A stretch of DNA of 64,000 nucleotides from Neocallimastix lanati (nom. inval.) (lineage: Eukaryota > Neocallimastigomycota > Neocallimastigomycetes > Neocallimastigales > Neocallimastigaceae). A model generated the notes under the pieces. The model ran no database searches. It saw nothing but the letters and a program-made list of their open reading frames with translations, and was not told where the DNA came from. Where the stretch lies: NCBI GenBank assembly GCA_016946835.1, contig JACVTC010000012.1:1507501-1571500 (forward strand), given 5' to 3'. The stretch's first letter is position 1. The number at the start of each line of letters is the position of its first letter. This document shows positions 35,317 to 47,049 of this stretch, piece after piece. The position numbers and the translations under genes were made by a program.

Positions 35317-36401
35317 ATGCTCAATGTGCATTAATACATGATTATGATCAATGTGTTTCAAAACCAAATTGTGTATGGTGTGATAATGGAATTGATTGTT
35401 TAAATTCATATGGTAAAAAGAAGAATTCGGTGTGTCCAATACCTACAAATTGTGATCCAAAGAACGCAAATTGTTTTACAGGAAGGTTTGATTTTTGGAG
35501 TGGATGGAGTTTTGATTCCAATCCAGAATGTAATTTTTGTATGGGTTATTTTAAATGTGGTACTGATTGTCAAAAATCAATAAGTTCAAGTTGGTATAGT
35601 ATGTATTATTATTATTATTATTATTATTAATTTTTATATTTTTTGACATAAATTTATAAATATTTTATGAAACTAATTATTAATATATTTTATTTTGATA
35701 CATTTTTTTTTATTATTATAGTTGATTATAGTGGAAAAGCAACTTCAAATAATAGTAATAATAATAATAGTAATAATAAAACAAACAATAATAATAATAA
35801 AACAAATAATAGTAATAATAAAACAAATAATAATAACAATTCAGATAAAAGCCAAAACAAAAACAAAGGAAATACTAATAATAATACATCCAATGGAAAT
35901 AAAAATGTAAATACTAATAATAATACATCCAATGGAAATAAAAATGTAAATACTAATAATAATACATCCACTGGAAATAAAGGTGTAAATACTAATACCA
36001 ATATTAATAGTAATAATACCAATATTAATGGTAATAATACCAATATTAATGTTAATAATGTAAATAACACTTTAACAAATGCTGTTCCAATTAATGGTAA
36101 TAATACACAAGGAGAAGTGATTAGTTCTGCTGATCCTCAAGTAATTAATAATATAAATCAAGATTCCAAAAATTTAAATACTACTAACACTGTGAACAAT
36201 ACTACGGCAAGGAATGATTCGAAAAATATATTTAATAGTATTAGTAATACATTACCAATAGCTTTACCAATCCTTTTTGTGAGTTTATTAATTTTAATTA
36301 TTGTTTTTAGAAATAAAATCATAAAATTATTTAAAAAAATATTTAGGATCAAGGAAGATTATAGTTATAACTTTAACAGAACACCATATTCCAGTTATTA
36401 A
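35317..36401 (+). CDS. PSI-like cysteine-rich, Asn/Thr-rich type I membrane protein (5' exon unresolved)
   Basis: Two certain exons: 35317-35598 (acceptor AATAAAG, donor A|GTATGT) and 35722-36401 (acceptor TATTATAG), about 320 aa. The first has 15 cysteines: DAQCALIHDYDQCVSKPNC, then VWCDNGIDC resembles a PSI/plexin domain, followed by CPIPTNC, CNFC and CGTDC pairs. The second is an Asn/Thr-rich stalk with three repeats of NTNNNTSNGNKNV type and many N-x-S/T glycosylation sequons. A membrane helix (LPIALPILFVSLLILIIVF) and a basic tail with RIKEDYSYNF complete it. The plan is that of a surface glycoprotein, possibly adhesive; the ligand is unknown. The first coding exon was not settled (candidates 34555-34635 or 34950), so the start given is the first supported exon. 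Confidence 0.75.
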
Positions 36402-37233
36402 TTAGACTATTAATTTTTAATTTATGAAGCAAATATAAAAATAGAGTAGTAATTTTTTTTAACAAAAAAGACCTTTAATACCAAACTTGGCTATTAGTTC
36501 TTGCCTAACTTATAAAATGATTAAGTGAATAGAATAATAGTTTTAACCAAAAATTTTATACCAATCTTTACTCTTTACTATTAATTATTATTTTTTTTTT
36601 CAAAAAATAATAATCCTTTTATAGTAAACAGTTTAAAAAAAAATTTATTATACTAATCCTGACTATCAATTATTTATTTGTAAAATAAAAATAAGGTCAA
36701 AATTGAAATTTTAACCTTATATCGATCTTGACTCAAAGTTGTTTATTTTTGAAATGAAAATGTTATTATTATTTTTTATTTTTATAAAAATAAAGAATAA
36801 TATTTTATTTTTCCATTTATTAACATAAATATAGCGTTTAAGTTATTATATTAATATATATTTTTTTTTTTTTTGCTTAGACATACACCACACGCACCCA
36901 CATATATATATTCAAAATTAAATAGCCTTTTTTTTTTTAAGTATATTTTTTTTTATCGAAATAATTTTTATAGTTTATGAAAGTTTAGTTTAGATTAAAA
37001 TATTTTAGAGAAAAATAATAAATCAATTTATAAATGTGGGATTATTATAAGGTTTACTATAATATTTTTATTGTATAATAATGAAAATATTAAATATTAA
37101 TCTTCTTTTATAGATATTTTTTTATTTTTATTAATAGATAAGTACTTGAATATATTAAGATATTATTATAAGAAGTTATAATTGTAGTTTTATATGTATA
37201 TATATAGATAGAAAATTAAAATTAATTATTATA

Positions 37234-37264
<31 letters not shown>

Positions 37265-37353
37265 TTCAGATGTATTTAAATTAATAAAATAATTATATAG
37301 GTAAGACATAAAAAAAAAATATTTAATAAAAGGTATATATGTAAATATTTTAA

Positions 37354-37413
<60 letters not shown>

Positions 37414-37534
37414 ATTTAAATATAAACTTTTAAAAATAGTAATAATAATAACAACAACAATAATAATTGTTAAAAGTCAGTTTATAATTATATCATTAAC
37501 AATTTTAATAAAATTGACATAAGTATTACTAACA
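36402..37534. other. Intergenic, no gene seen
   Basis: Degenerate repeats of TTTAACCaAAaTTTTATACC type at 36460-36740, a (CA)-rich patch at 36882-36900, and (AAAT)n at 37354-37412. Confidence 0.5.
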
Positions 37535-37640
37535 TTTAGTTGTTCAAAATTAAATGTTTTTATATTAATACATTGTGGCTTATGAATTATTTATATTACA
37601 ATAGGTTTCAATACATTTGAAGTTTATTTTTCATATAGTT
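37535..37640. mobile_element. Partial copy of the 17.5/39.3-kb dispersed repeat
   Basis: TATTAATACATTGTGGC and TTTATATTACAATAGGTTTC match the right part of the copy at 39345-39670. Confidence 0.7.
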
Positions 37641-37984
37641 CACATATTCTTTATACCAAGTTATTCTATGATGAATAAATTGGTTTACTGGTAAATTTGG
37701 GTATATGAAATTATTCTATACTATAATATTATACACTTGATATTATTAAATTATTATTCATTTCTATTCTAAATTAACCTTTTGTTTTACATGAATAAAA
37801 TATTTTTACATTATATTAGTTATTTAATTCAATTTAAATATTCTAAAAATAATTTCTTAAAAATATTTATAATCCAATAATTTCCTCCTAAAACTAAATA
37901 TTTAATATTATTACACCATTAGTATTAGATGTATCTAAAAAAACATCACTTATAATATATGATTTATATACCATTTATATGATG

Positions 37985-38230
37985 GAAACCTTTTTCTTGA
38001 AAGGTGATATTATACTATCTCAATTTGAGTGGATACCTCTTATATATTGGGTTTTACATCACTTTCAATTATAATCTGCATTAAAGATAAGCTCTAACAT
38101 TTATATATTTTCGTTTTGTAGTTTTAGTGATAACTATTTAAATAAATTGTTAATTATATATCGGTGGACTTGATAAATTTTAATCTTGGAGTATTAAAAT
38201 TGATTACATTTATAACTAATTATATTACTC
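37985..38230. mobile_element. Dispersed repeat shared with 44825-45080
   Basis: Shared blocks in order: GAAACCTTTTTCTTGAA, ATCTCAATTTG, ATAATCTGC, TTTGTAGTTTTAGTGATAAC, TTGGAGT. No coding capacity. Confidence 0.65.
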
Positions 38231-38316
38231 TAGCCGTTTATTACAATTAAAACTAATTATATTATTCCGGGCTATTTAAACTTATTAAAATTTAATATTT
38301 CAGTTAATTTTTCTTC

Positions 38317-38768
38317 TTGCAGACTAATTTTCACAAGTTTTCTCTATTTAAGCCATTTTTATTCATTTCCAATAAAAGGTATGATTTTTTAATAATCAAC
38401 ACAAAGAATCAGTTAACTAACTTTCCTTTAATATTTGAAGTTCTTTATTTTGTCTATTTTCCCCTAAAATCCAAATTTCTAAAAGGATTTTATATATATG
38501 AATTTTCTCATCATTAAAATTTTAATGATAGAAGTTTAATAATGATTATAATTTTAAAAATACTTTGCAATCAATAAGTACAGTTTGTAGATGGAACAAT
38601 CATTATCTATTTGTATATAACTCATGGTTATTCTTATTATTTTATAATACCTTTCATCATGAAGGTATGTATTACGATTGTTTTAAATTAGTTTTTTTTT
38701 TTATAAACCCATTTCATGTTAGGTTTAATAATACTATTATTATTAGAAAGACTCATTTCACTCTATGA
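38317..38768 (+). pseudogene. Possible WD40-like gene remnant
   Basis: After a TTGCAG acceptor an ORF (38317-38517) reads NFHKFSLFKPFLFISNKR. After another acceptor-like AG (38531) a second reads KNTLQSISTVCRWNNHYLFV continuing to a GTATGT donor after HHEG (38664). The ICxWNNxYLFV pattern recalls WD40 blades, but no chain of repeats can be assembled and the flanks are AT-rich. Confidence 0.25.
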
Positions 38769-39344
38769 ATTACCATTCTATTACATTTCCTTTGAATATT
38801 TAAATATATGGGATATTATATTTTAAATTATTTTGTATGGGATCTCTGGTATATAATCTCCTCCATTACTGTAGTTTATATATATATACGAGTTTAATAT
38901 GTATAAATATGCATTAAAATAGCTATACTTTAAATAGTATATTTTGTGGTTTATATATTAAATAATTATATTTTTTAAAAAAATAATTATTTAATATATG
39001 ATTATTTAAATCTTTGTAATGGATATTATTAAATTGTGTTTTGTATATTCATGGAATAATAGATTTCTTTATGTATAGATATATTATATTATTAATAGCT
39101 GAGAGTTTTATTTGTTAAAATATAAAATTATAATTTCAATTAAGAGTTTCAAGTATGAAGATCTATAATTTGCTCTAATATATTATTAAGCTTTTTTTTG
39201 TCCCCGATTTAATTAACATTTTTTATATTTTTGGAGGTTTTATTTTTCTTGAAATAACTTCCTTTTATCAACTATTTTTTATTTTGGGTGTTTCTTCAAT
39301 TTTGCAGTCTTGATCGTTTTGATAAGTTTTATTAGTTTTCCTTA
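38769..39344. other. Intergenic, nothing recognised
   Basis: AT-rich sequence with no coding signal I can support. Confidence 0.45.
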
Positions 39345-39857
<513 letters not shown>

Positions 39858-40010
39858 TATATATATATTATGATATCATTGTTAAATAATTATATATAAT
39901 TATTAAGCAAAAGTATTATTAATTTATTATTATATATATTATTATTACTAATAAATATTACACCAAAATTATATTTTGAATATTAAAAAAAATTTTTTAT
40001 TAATCTTTGT

Positions 40011-40456
40011 ATTCAGTGAGTCTTTCAAGTTTTTATTTTGGTGGTTAGTACTCTGGACTAACAGACATAAAGTTTCTGAATTGACCCTACGACTACCTCC
40101 TCCTGAACTTTTATAGGACTGTTTTCATCCTCCCAGGATGTTTTCCCTTGTAAATGAGGTTGATGTTTGCTCGTTACAGTAAGTTTTCATGCTGCTAAAC
40201 TATATCATTGCTAATGTAGAGAGCACTTGATCTGTGAGAGGATTAGTGCAGTTGTTCTTAATGATGGTTCCAGTGATCACTGAAAAGGAATCCGCTGTAT
40301 AAAACTGCATAGAGAGAATGTCCAGCCTTGCTTAGTGCAAGGTCTGCGTTGACGCTGAAATGGTGTGATAAAGAATCCAATAAATTTCTATTAAGTTTAA
40401 AGGGAGAGACTGGAGACCCTATTGCCCTTCCTTCTCGTTAATCCCAATCAAAAAAA
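40011..40456 (+). mobile_element. Dispersed repeat, copy 2, ending in poly(A)
   Basis: Homologue of 10423-10828 that is longer at its end: after AGACTGGAG it continues GACCCTATTGCCCTTCC and finishes with a run of about 16 A. The 3' poly(A) suggests copying through RNA. No ORF. Confidence 0.7.
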
Positions 40457-40559
40457 AAAAAAAAATTATGTATTTTTTTAATATAAAGTATAAGAGGATT
40501 ATAATTAATCCTTTACAATCTTTATTAATAATAAAAAATCAATAAACAATATAATAATA

Positions 40560-40640
40560 AATAATAAACATTACATAATACATAATACATAATACATAGT
40601 ACATAATACATAATACATAATACATTACATAATACAGAAT
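40560..40640. repeat. (ACATAAT)n tandem repeat
   Basis: About ten units of TACATAATACATAA type. Confidence 0.85.
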
Positions 40641-40693
40641 GATAAGTAATTAAAAAAAAAAAAAAAAAAAGATAAATAATAATAAAAAGTAAA

Positions 40694-40738
40694 CAATGAT
40701 TCCATAAAAGATGCTTAACACATTTTATGGAATCATTG
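40694..40738. repeat. Perfect 16-bp inverted repeat
   Basis: CAATGATTCCATAAAA (40694-40709) pairs exactly with 40723-40738 around a 13-nt loop. Confidence 0.9.
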
Positions 40739-41327
40739 CTTAACTAATTTTATAAAAATTTTTTAAGTATCAGAAATATGAATAAGGAATAATCTTCTTT
40801 TTTTTTTTTTTTTTAATATAATTATCATAAGAATATAATATATCATTTTTATAATATATGTATATATATAAAAAATAATTGTTAAGAATAGATTAAATAA
40901 TATATTAGTAATAATATATATATTTTATATCAATTAAGCATATTTCGGTACTATATATAATACTTAGTTTCGAAAAAAGATTAGCAATTCATTCATTTTA
41001 AACATATAAATTTTATTTTAAATAATTTTATATATATAGCTATAAATATTCATTTATATAAAATGATTTGAATAATATTATCTTCATTAATATAATTCTT
41101 TTTTCTTATTTTACTTTTTTTTTAAATTTTTTTTTAATTTTTTTATTAAACATTTTCAATTAATATAATTAAAATTTTATACTATTTAATTAATTAACTT
41201 TAAATTCTATTGGTCGATCGTAATAGAATTAATAAATTTTTTCTTTTATTTTTTTTTAATTTTTATTATGTATAATTTACTTTTTTTTTCCTTACAAGTT
41301 TTTTTAAAAAAATTTTTTTTATTTTAA

Positions 41328-41360
<33 letters not shown>

Positions 41361-41383
41361 AATAATTTAGTAAATTAATCAAC

Positions 41384-43510
41384 ATGTTCTCAAATAATTC
41401 TTCTAGCCTTGTTAAGAACAGCATTCGTTGCTTATCTTCTTCCATCAATCCAGCTACTACTGCTGTCTTTGTTTGTGATATTCAAGATAAATTCAAGTAA
41501 TTAAATTATTATTATATATTATTATTATTTTTACAAAATGTATTTTACATTGAGTAAAACAAAAAAATAAAAGAAAAATAAATCATAATTTATGTATAAT
41601 AATTTTATTGTATATTATATTATTAAAATAATTTTAAATATGATTTAAATAGGAATTTTATTTATGGATTTGATAATATGGTTAATACTGCCAGTAAGAT
41701 GGTATTTATATAATAATTATTTAATAATTATTTTTATTATAATATTTATGTTTATTTTTATTTTTATATTATAGTAAAGAAAATAAATAATTAATTTTTT
41801 TTCATATTATTATTTATTTATCTATTTTTTAAATTATAATTTATTAAATAAAATGATAGTGTAAAATTGCCAACCAATTCGAAATCCCAATTGTTGTTAC
41901 TGAACAAGTAAATTTAAAATATATATTTAAATTTTAGATGGCTTAAAAATAAATTTAATTGATGACTAAAAATTAAAATTTATACTTTGTTCTATAATTT
42001 ATTTTGATTATAAACTATATATTTCATATTTCATATTGTTTATACATTTGTTTTATTTTATTTTATTTTATTTTTTGTTTATGGCTAAAAAAATAATAAA
42101 AAATAAAAAACAAAAAAATGATCCACAGAATCCAAAAGGTATTTATCAATATAATTTATTAGTAGCAAATATTTAATGTATAGTTTAATATGTATATGTT
42201 TAAAAAAAAAATAATAATCATTATAAATATATAATAATAAGGATATAATAAATAATAATAAGAAAAAAAAATAATAATATTAAGTATTAAATATTAATAA
42301 ATAATAATATTAATAATTATAAATAATAATAATATACTATATTATATTTAAATTATAATATAAATAAAATTTTTAAATAGCTTTCGGTAAGACTGTTAAA
42401 GAAATCGATATTTCTAAGGCTGCTCTTGTTCAAGAAAAGTCCAAGTTTTCTATGATGACTCCAGAAATTAAGGAATTAATTCATAACCGTTTCAAGACCA
42501 AGTCTGTTATTATTTGTGGTTTAGAAGTAATATATATATATATCATATAAAAAATAAAATATATCTATATTTATAATTATTCAAAAATAATATTAATGTT
42601 AACTGTTAATTTATTGATTTTTTTTTCATTAAATTCTTTTGAAAATTATTTTTTTATATTTTATATATCAAATTTTTATTTTAAAAATTTATATATATTT
42701 TATTATTTATTCATATTATATTTATATATCATTATTATTATTATTATTATTAATTTTATTGTATAAATCATATTATATTTATATATCATTATAATTATTA
42801 TTACTATTATTTAATTTTATTATATAAATCATATTATATCTATATATCATTATAATTATTATTACTATTTTTTATTTTAATTTTATTATATAAATTATAT
42901 TATCTCTATAAATTATTATTTTTACTATTATTATTATTTTTAAATTTCATTTTATTTTTAAGTCTCACGTTTGTATTCTCCAAACTACTCTTGATTTATT
43001 AAATGAAGGTATTGATGTTTACATCTTAGCTGATGGTGTATCTTCTATTAACAAGTCTGAAATTGATATTGCTAGAAAGGTATAATAATAATATTTTTTT
43101 TTTTTATTTATTTATTTTATTTTATTTTATTTATTTTAACGATATAATATTGTTACTATTATATATATATATATATTTTTTTTTATTTTTATTATTTTTA
43201 TTATTTTTATTTATTTTATTTTGCTATTATTGTTATTATTAATTCAATTAATATGGTACTTTATATATATATATATATATATATTTACATATTAAATTAT
43301 TCTATATATAAATATATATACATGAAATGAAATGGAAATTAGAGATGTATGATGTCTGGTGCTAATATTACCAGTTCCGAATCTATTTTATTCCAACTTC
43401 TTGGTGATGCTAAGAATCCAAACTTCAAGTTTGCTAACAAGTTGATTAAGGAAACTAAGGAAGCTACTAAAGAAGCTATGGACTGTTTTGTTAGAGATTT
43501 ATATAAATAA
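41384..43510 (+). CDS. Isochorismatase-family cysteine hydrolase (ISOC1/2-like)
   Basis: Seven exons: 41384-41496, 41653-41701, 41860-41907, 42129-42138, 42381-42526, 42963-43079 and 43343-43510, in phase, giving 216 aa. Family landmarks: [11 protein letters not shown] (Asp32), [28 protein letters not shown] (Lys93), [16 protein letters not shown] (Cys126), [16 protein letters not shown], and [18 protein letters not shown]. Asp, Lys and Cys make the expected catalytic triad. These enzymes hydrolyse small amides or esters; the substrate of ISOC proteins is unknown. The first 23 residues ([20 protein letters not shown]) are Ser/Asn-rich with basic and no acidic residues and precede the fold, so they may target a mitochondrion-derived organelle, in this group the hydrogenosome (inference). 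Exon 4 is a 10-nt microexon. All introns are GT-AG. Confidence 0.95.
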
Positions 43511-43857
43511 ATTAATATATAAGTTTATGTTGACGAAAAAAAAAAAAAAAATGAAGAATGAGTTTAATCAATTAAATTAGAAAAAATAATTATATATAAT
43601 ATAAATTATGAAATATATATTAATTTAGATTCACTAATAAAAAAAGAAAGGGTGAAAAAAAAGAAAAAAGAAAAAAAAAAAAAAAAAAAAGTTAAAAAAT
43701 AGAGAAAAAACAAATTTAATCAAACTAATATATAAAAGTATGAAGAAAAAAAAAAAAAGCAATGAAGTTGAAACAACAAAGATTATGAGCATTATAACAT
43801 TGTAATATACGTAATTTTTAATTTTTAAATTAAATTGAATAAATAAAAATAAAGCAA

Positions 43858-43898
<41 letters not shown>

Positions 43899-44215
43899 TT
43901 AGTATTAATATCTATCTAATATATGTGTAAAACTTATTATTATAATAATGAAAGTATTATATTTTATATTGATGATTGATATGAATAGAGTATTTAGTTT
44001 ACTATAAAAATTTATTTACATTTACATATATATATATATTTATTATTTATTATTAAGATAAATGTTGAACAATTAAGACACAAATTCAAGAACTAATGTA
44101 CAAAAAATTTTCTTTACATTATATTTATAGACATATATATGTGGCAAAGACTACATGACACGTTAATATAACATGAAATGTATTAATTAAATATATGCTA
44201 ATAATACATGTGTTA
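43511..44215. other. Intergenic, no gene seen
   Basis: Poly(A)-rich stretches at 43665-43690 and 43864-43890 downstream of the hydrolase gene. Confidence 0.5.
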
Positions 44216-44217
44216 GG

Positions 44218-44575
44218 GAATCGTGCATTTCAAAATGTGACTTACAAATATTTAAAATAAAGCCATACATTTTTTAGATATTTTATACAATCATATATAT
44301 ATATAATTAAATAATTAAATAATTAAATATATAATTAAATAGATATATTTTACAATTAAATATTATTAAATAACTATTTCAAAAGAAATAATAATATATT
44401 CTATTAAAAAAGAATTATAAAAGATCATTTATACAATTGAATATTAATTAATTATATATAAAAGAGAATATTTATTATTTATTTAATTATTATTTATTAA
44501 ATTATTAAAAATAACAAGCCATATATGATAATACGCCACATTGTGAAATGCACAGATTACAAAATGCACTATATT
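44218..44575. mobile_element. Candidate MITE with imperfect terminal inverted repeats
   Basis: AATCGTGCATTTCAAAATGTG (44219-44239) matches the reverse complement of 44537-44558 (AATCTGTGCATTTCACAATG) with small differences. A second GGGAATA...GTGCATTTTG motif lies at 44560-44580 in reverse. The interior is non-coding. Confidence 0.45.
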
Positions 44576-44824
44576 CCCCTTCAAACCTAATTATTTTAAA
44601 GAATGTAATTCGGTTTGCAAATGTACGTGTGAATTATGCTAATTTTTTTTTTTTTTTTTTCAAATATTAAAATTTTTCTTTAATATCTATAAACTATAAA
44701 TTGTTACTATTCTAAATTAATTAAAGTTAAAAAATTTTCTCAATTTTTACATTAAATGAAATTATTTTCTATTTTTTTTTTATGAAATATAATTATAATT
44801 TTAGAATTTTAGAAAAAGCAAAAT

Positions 44825-45080
44825 AATTATTATATATGATGAAAACCTTTTTCTTGAAGGATGAATTTATACCATCTCAATTTGTGAATACTGAATATTG
44901 AGAAGTACATTACTTTTAAATATAATCTGCTTTATAGATTAGCTAACTTTTAATATATTTTTTCGCTTTGTAGTTTTAGTGATAACTATTAAATGTTTTT
45001 TTTATTGATTAGAATTTAAGTATTATAATATCGCTTTGTAGATAAGCGTTTCCTGTTGTATAAATTTGGAGTGTTACTTT
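44825..45080. mobile_element. Dispersed repeat, second copy (see 37985-38230)
   Basis: Contains GAAAACCTTTTTCTTGAA, CATCTCAATTTG, ATAATCTGC, TTTGTAGTTTTAGTGATAAC and TTTGGAGTGTTAC in the same order. Confidence 0.65.
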
Positions 45081-45394
45081 TTTTTTTTTTTTTTTTTCTG
45101 AGGGAGTGGTTATGATTGAATTAATACCAATAATTAAATTATGCTTATTTTATATTTAAAATTAAAATTAATAAATGGAACTATTAATTAAATTATTTTA
45201 TATTTCTATTTCATTAAAATTTTTTTTTTTTTACTGACTTTCATCTTTATATTTTCATTTTGATACTTCTGGTGTCTTTCATTTTTTTTTTCCAATATTG
45301 TTACTATTGGAAGCTTATTATTTAATTTTTTTTTTTTTTTTTTTTTTTTTTTTGAAATATTAAATCCCAATGTAATAATCTTACTAAGTACTAT

Positions 45395-45885
45395 CACTTA
45401 GTATAATTATTATCTACAACTTAACGACTAATTCATTAAGTTGTGAAAATAAAATAAAAAATAAAGTTTTACCTTTCGAGTTTAATAAAGTTAATTATAA
45501 TAATAATAAGGTTACACAGAATTAGACCATTGTTTAAATTAGAAATTATTTGTAAAATATGTTTTATTAGAAATTATTTTATTATTTATTTAAAGATAAA
45601 AATATAAATTATTATTATTATAACTAGGTTTTTTATAATAACTCTTGATTTCTTAAAGAGAACTAAAGAGCCTTATTAATTAATTTTTTGTGAAATTAAG
45701 GTTAAATAAAAAAATAAAAAAATTTCTTCGTAACAAATCCGTGTAACCTTTGATATTTGTTTATTATAATTAGTTATAATAAACTCTCCAATATTAAGAT
45801 AAGTATAACTATCTTATTTTAGTTTTCTCAATTTAATAATTTTTTATTAAGTTATTATTAAGTTGTAGTTAATAATTTAATTATA
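45395..45885. mobile_element. Fold-back element with long imperfect inverted arms
   Basis: The left arm (about 45400-45525) contains ATTATCTACAACTTAA, GAGTTTAATAAAGTTAATTA and AAGGTTACACAGA. The right arm (about 45735-45880), read as reverse complement, has ATTAACTACAACTTAA, GAGTTTATTATAACTAATTA and AAGGTTACACGGA in the same order. Non-coding. Confidence 0.6.
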
Positions 45886-47049
45886 ATAAATTTTAATAAT
45901 TAAATTATTACAGTGAGTTTCGTTACAGGATAATTGTGAACGAATCATCAGGCAGGCATTCAAAAGTTGACCAACTGTAATACTACATTTATGATTATTT
46001 AAATCATCCATTAAGTTTATTTATTTATTTTTAGAAATAGTAATAATAGTAATAATAAGTAATAGAACTTTTAACATTTGGTTGGAAGTTTTTGTTTGTT
46101 TACACTATAACTTTTAGAGTTAGAAAATTTTTTAATTAAGTTTTACCTCACCACTTTTAGATAGTAGACAAGCCGCAAAAAAAATTTAAAAAAAAAAAAA
46201 AAAATAATTTTTTGGCTATATTTTGAAATTTTTACACTCACGATTATTTTAACCATATCTTTGGTCATCCTATATATTATTTATTTCTCACATCAATTAT
46301 AATTATCCTTCTGTATTTATAATTTATATAACCATTTTTTACATTCCTGTAGTTGGTTACCTTTCAATTTTATATTATTTTAGTCAATAAACTATATCTA
46401 CTATAAACTTAAAATATTTTTTAAATAGAAATTAATCCTTTAAAAACAGTTGTATATTAAACTTCTTTATTTAGAATCTAAATAATAAATAAAAATAAGC
46501 TTTTTAAAATTAATTAAATGTTAATTTTTTTTTAAAAAAAAAAAAAATAAAATAAAATAAAAAAAAAATTGGTTACATTATTTTTTAAATTTTAATTATC
46601 CGCTTTAACTTAAGTTTAAAAACAAATTAATATTTATTTAATCTTTAAACACATTTTATATAATTATTTATAATTAATAATTATTGTTTATTTTATTTTT
46701 TATAATATTTTATTTTTTTTATTTTAATTTTTATTCATTATTTTGCTTATTTACTAGTTTAAAAACAAATTAATATTTATTATCTTTAAACACATTTTTA
46801 TATAATTAATTATTATTATTAATTATTGTTTATTTTATTTTTTATAATATTTAATTTTTTTATTTTAATTTTTATTCATTATTTTGCTTATTTACTTAAT
46901 TTTTTTTATTATTTCTATACTTACAATATTTATTTATTTTTTTTTTTATTACAATACAATATTTTTTTTAAAAATTTTTTTATGAAAAAACAATAATTTT
47001 TTTATACATTTTTAAAAATTAATTATTCTTTTTTTTTTTTTATGAGTAA
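45886..47049. other. Intergenic, no gene seen
   Basis: A patch of more complex sequence at 45912-45985 (GTTTCGTTACAGGATAATTG and following) sits directly after the fold-back element. At 46600-46920 a roughly 140-bp AT-rich unit (ACAAATTAATATTTATT ... ATTCATTATTTTGCTTATTT) is tandemly duplicated. Confidence 0.5.
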
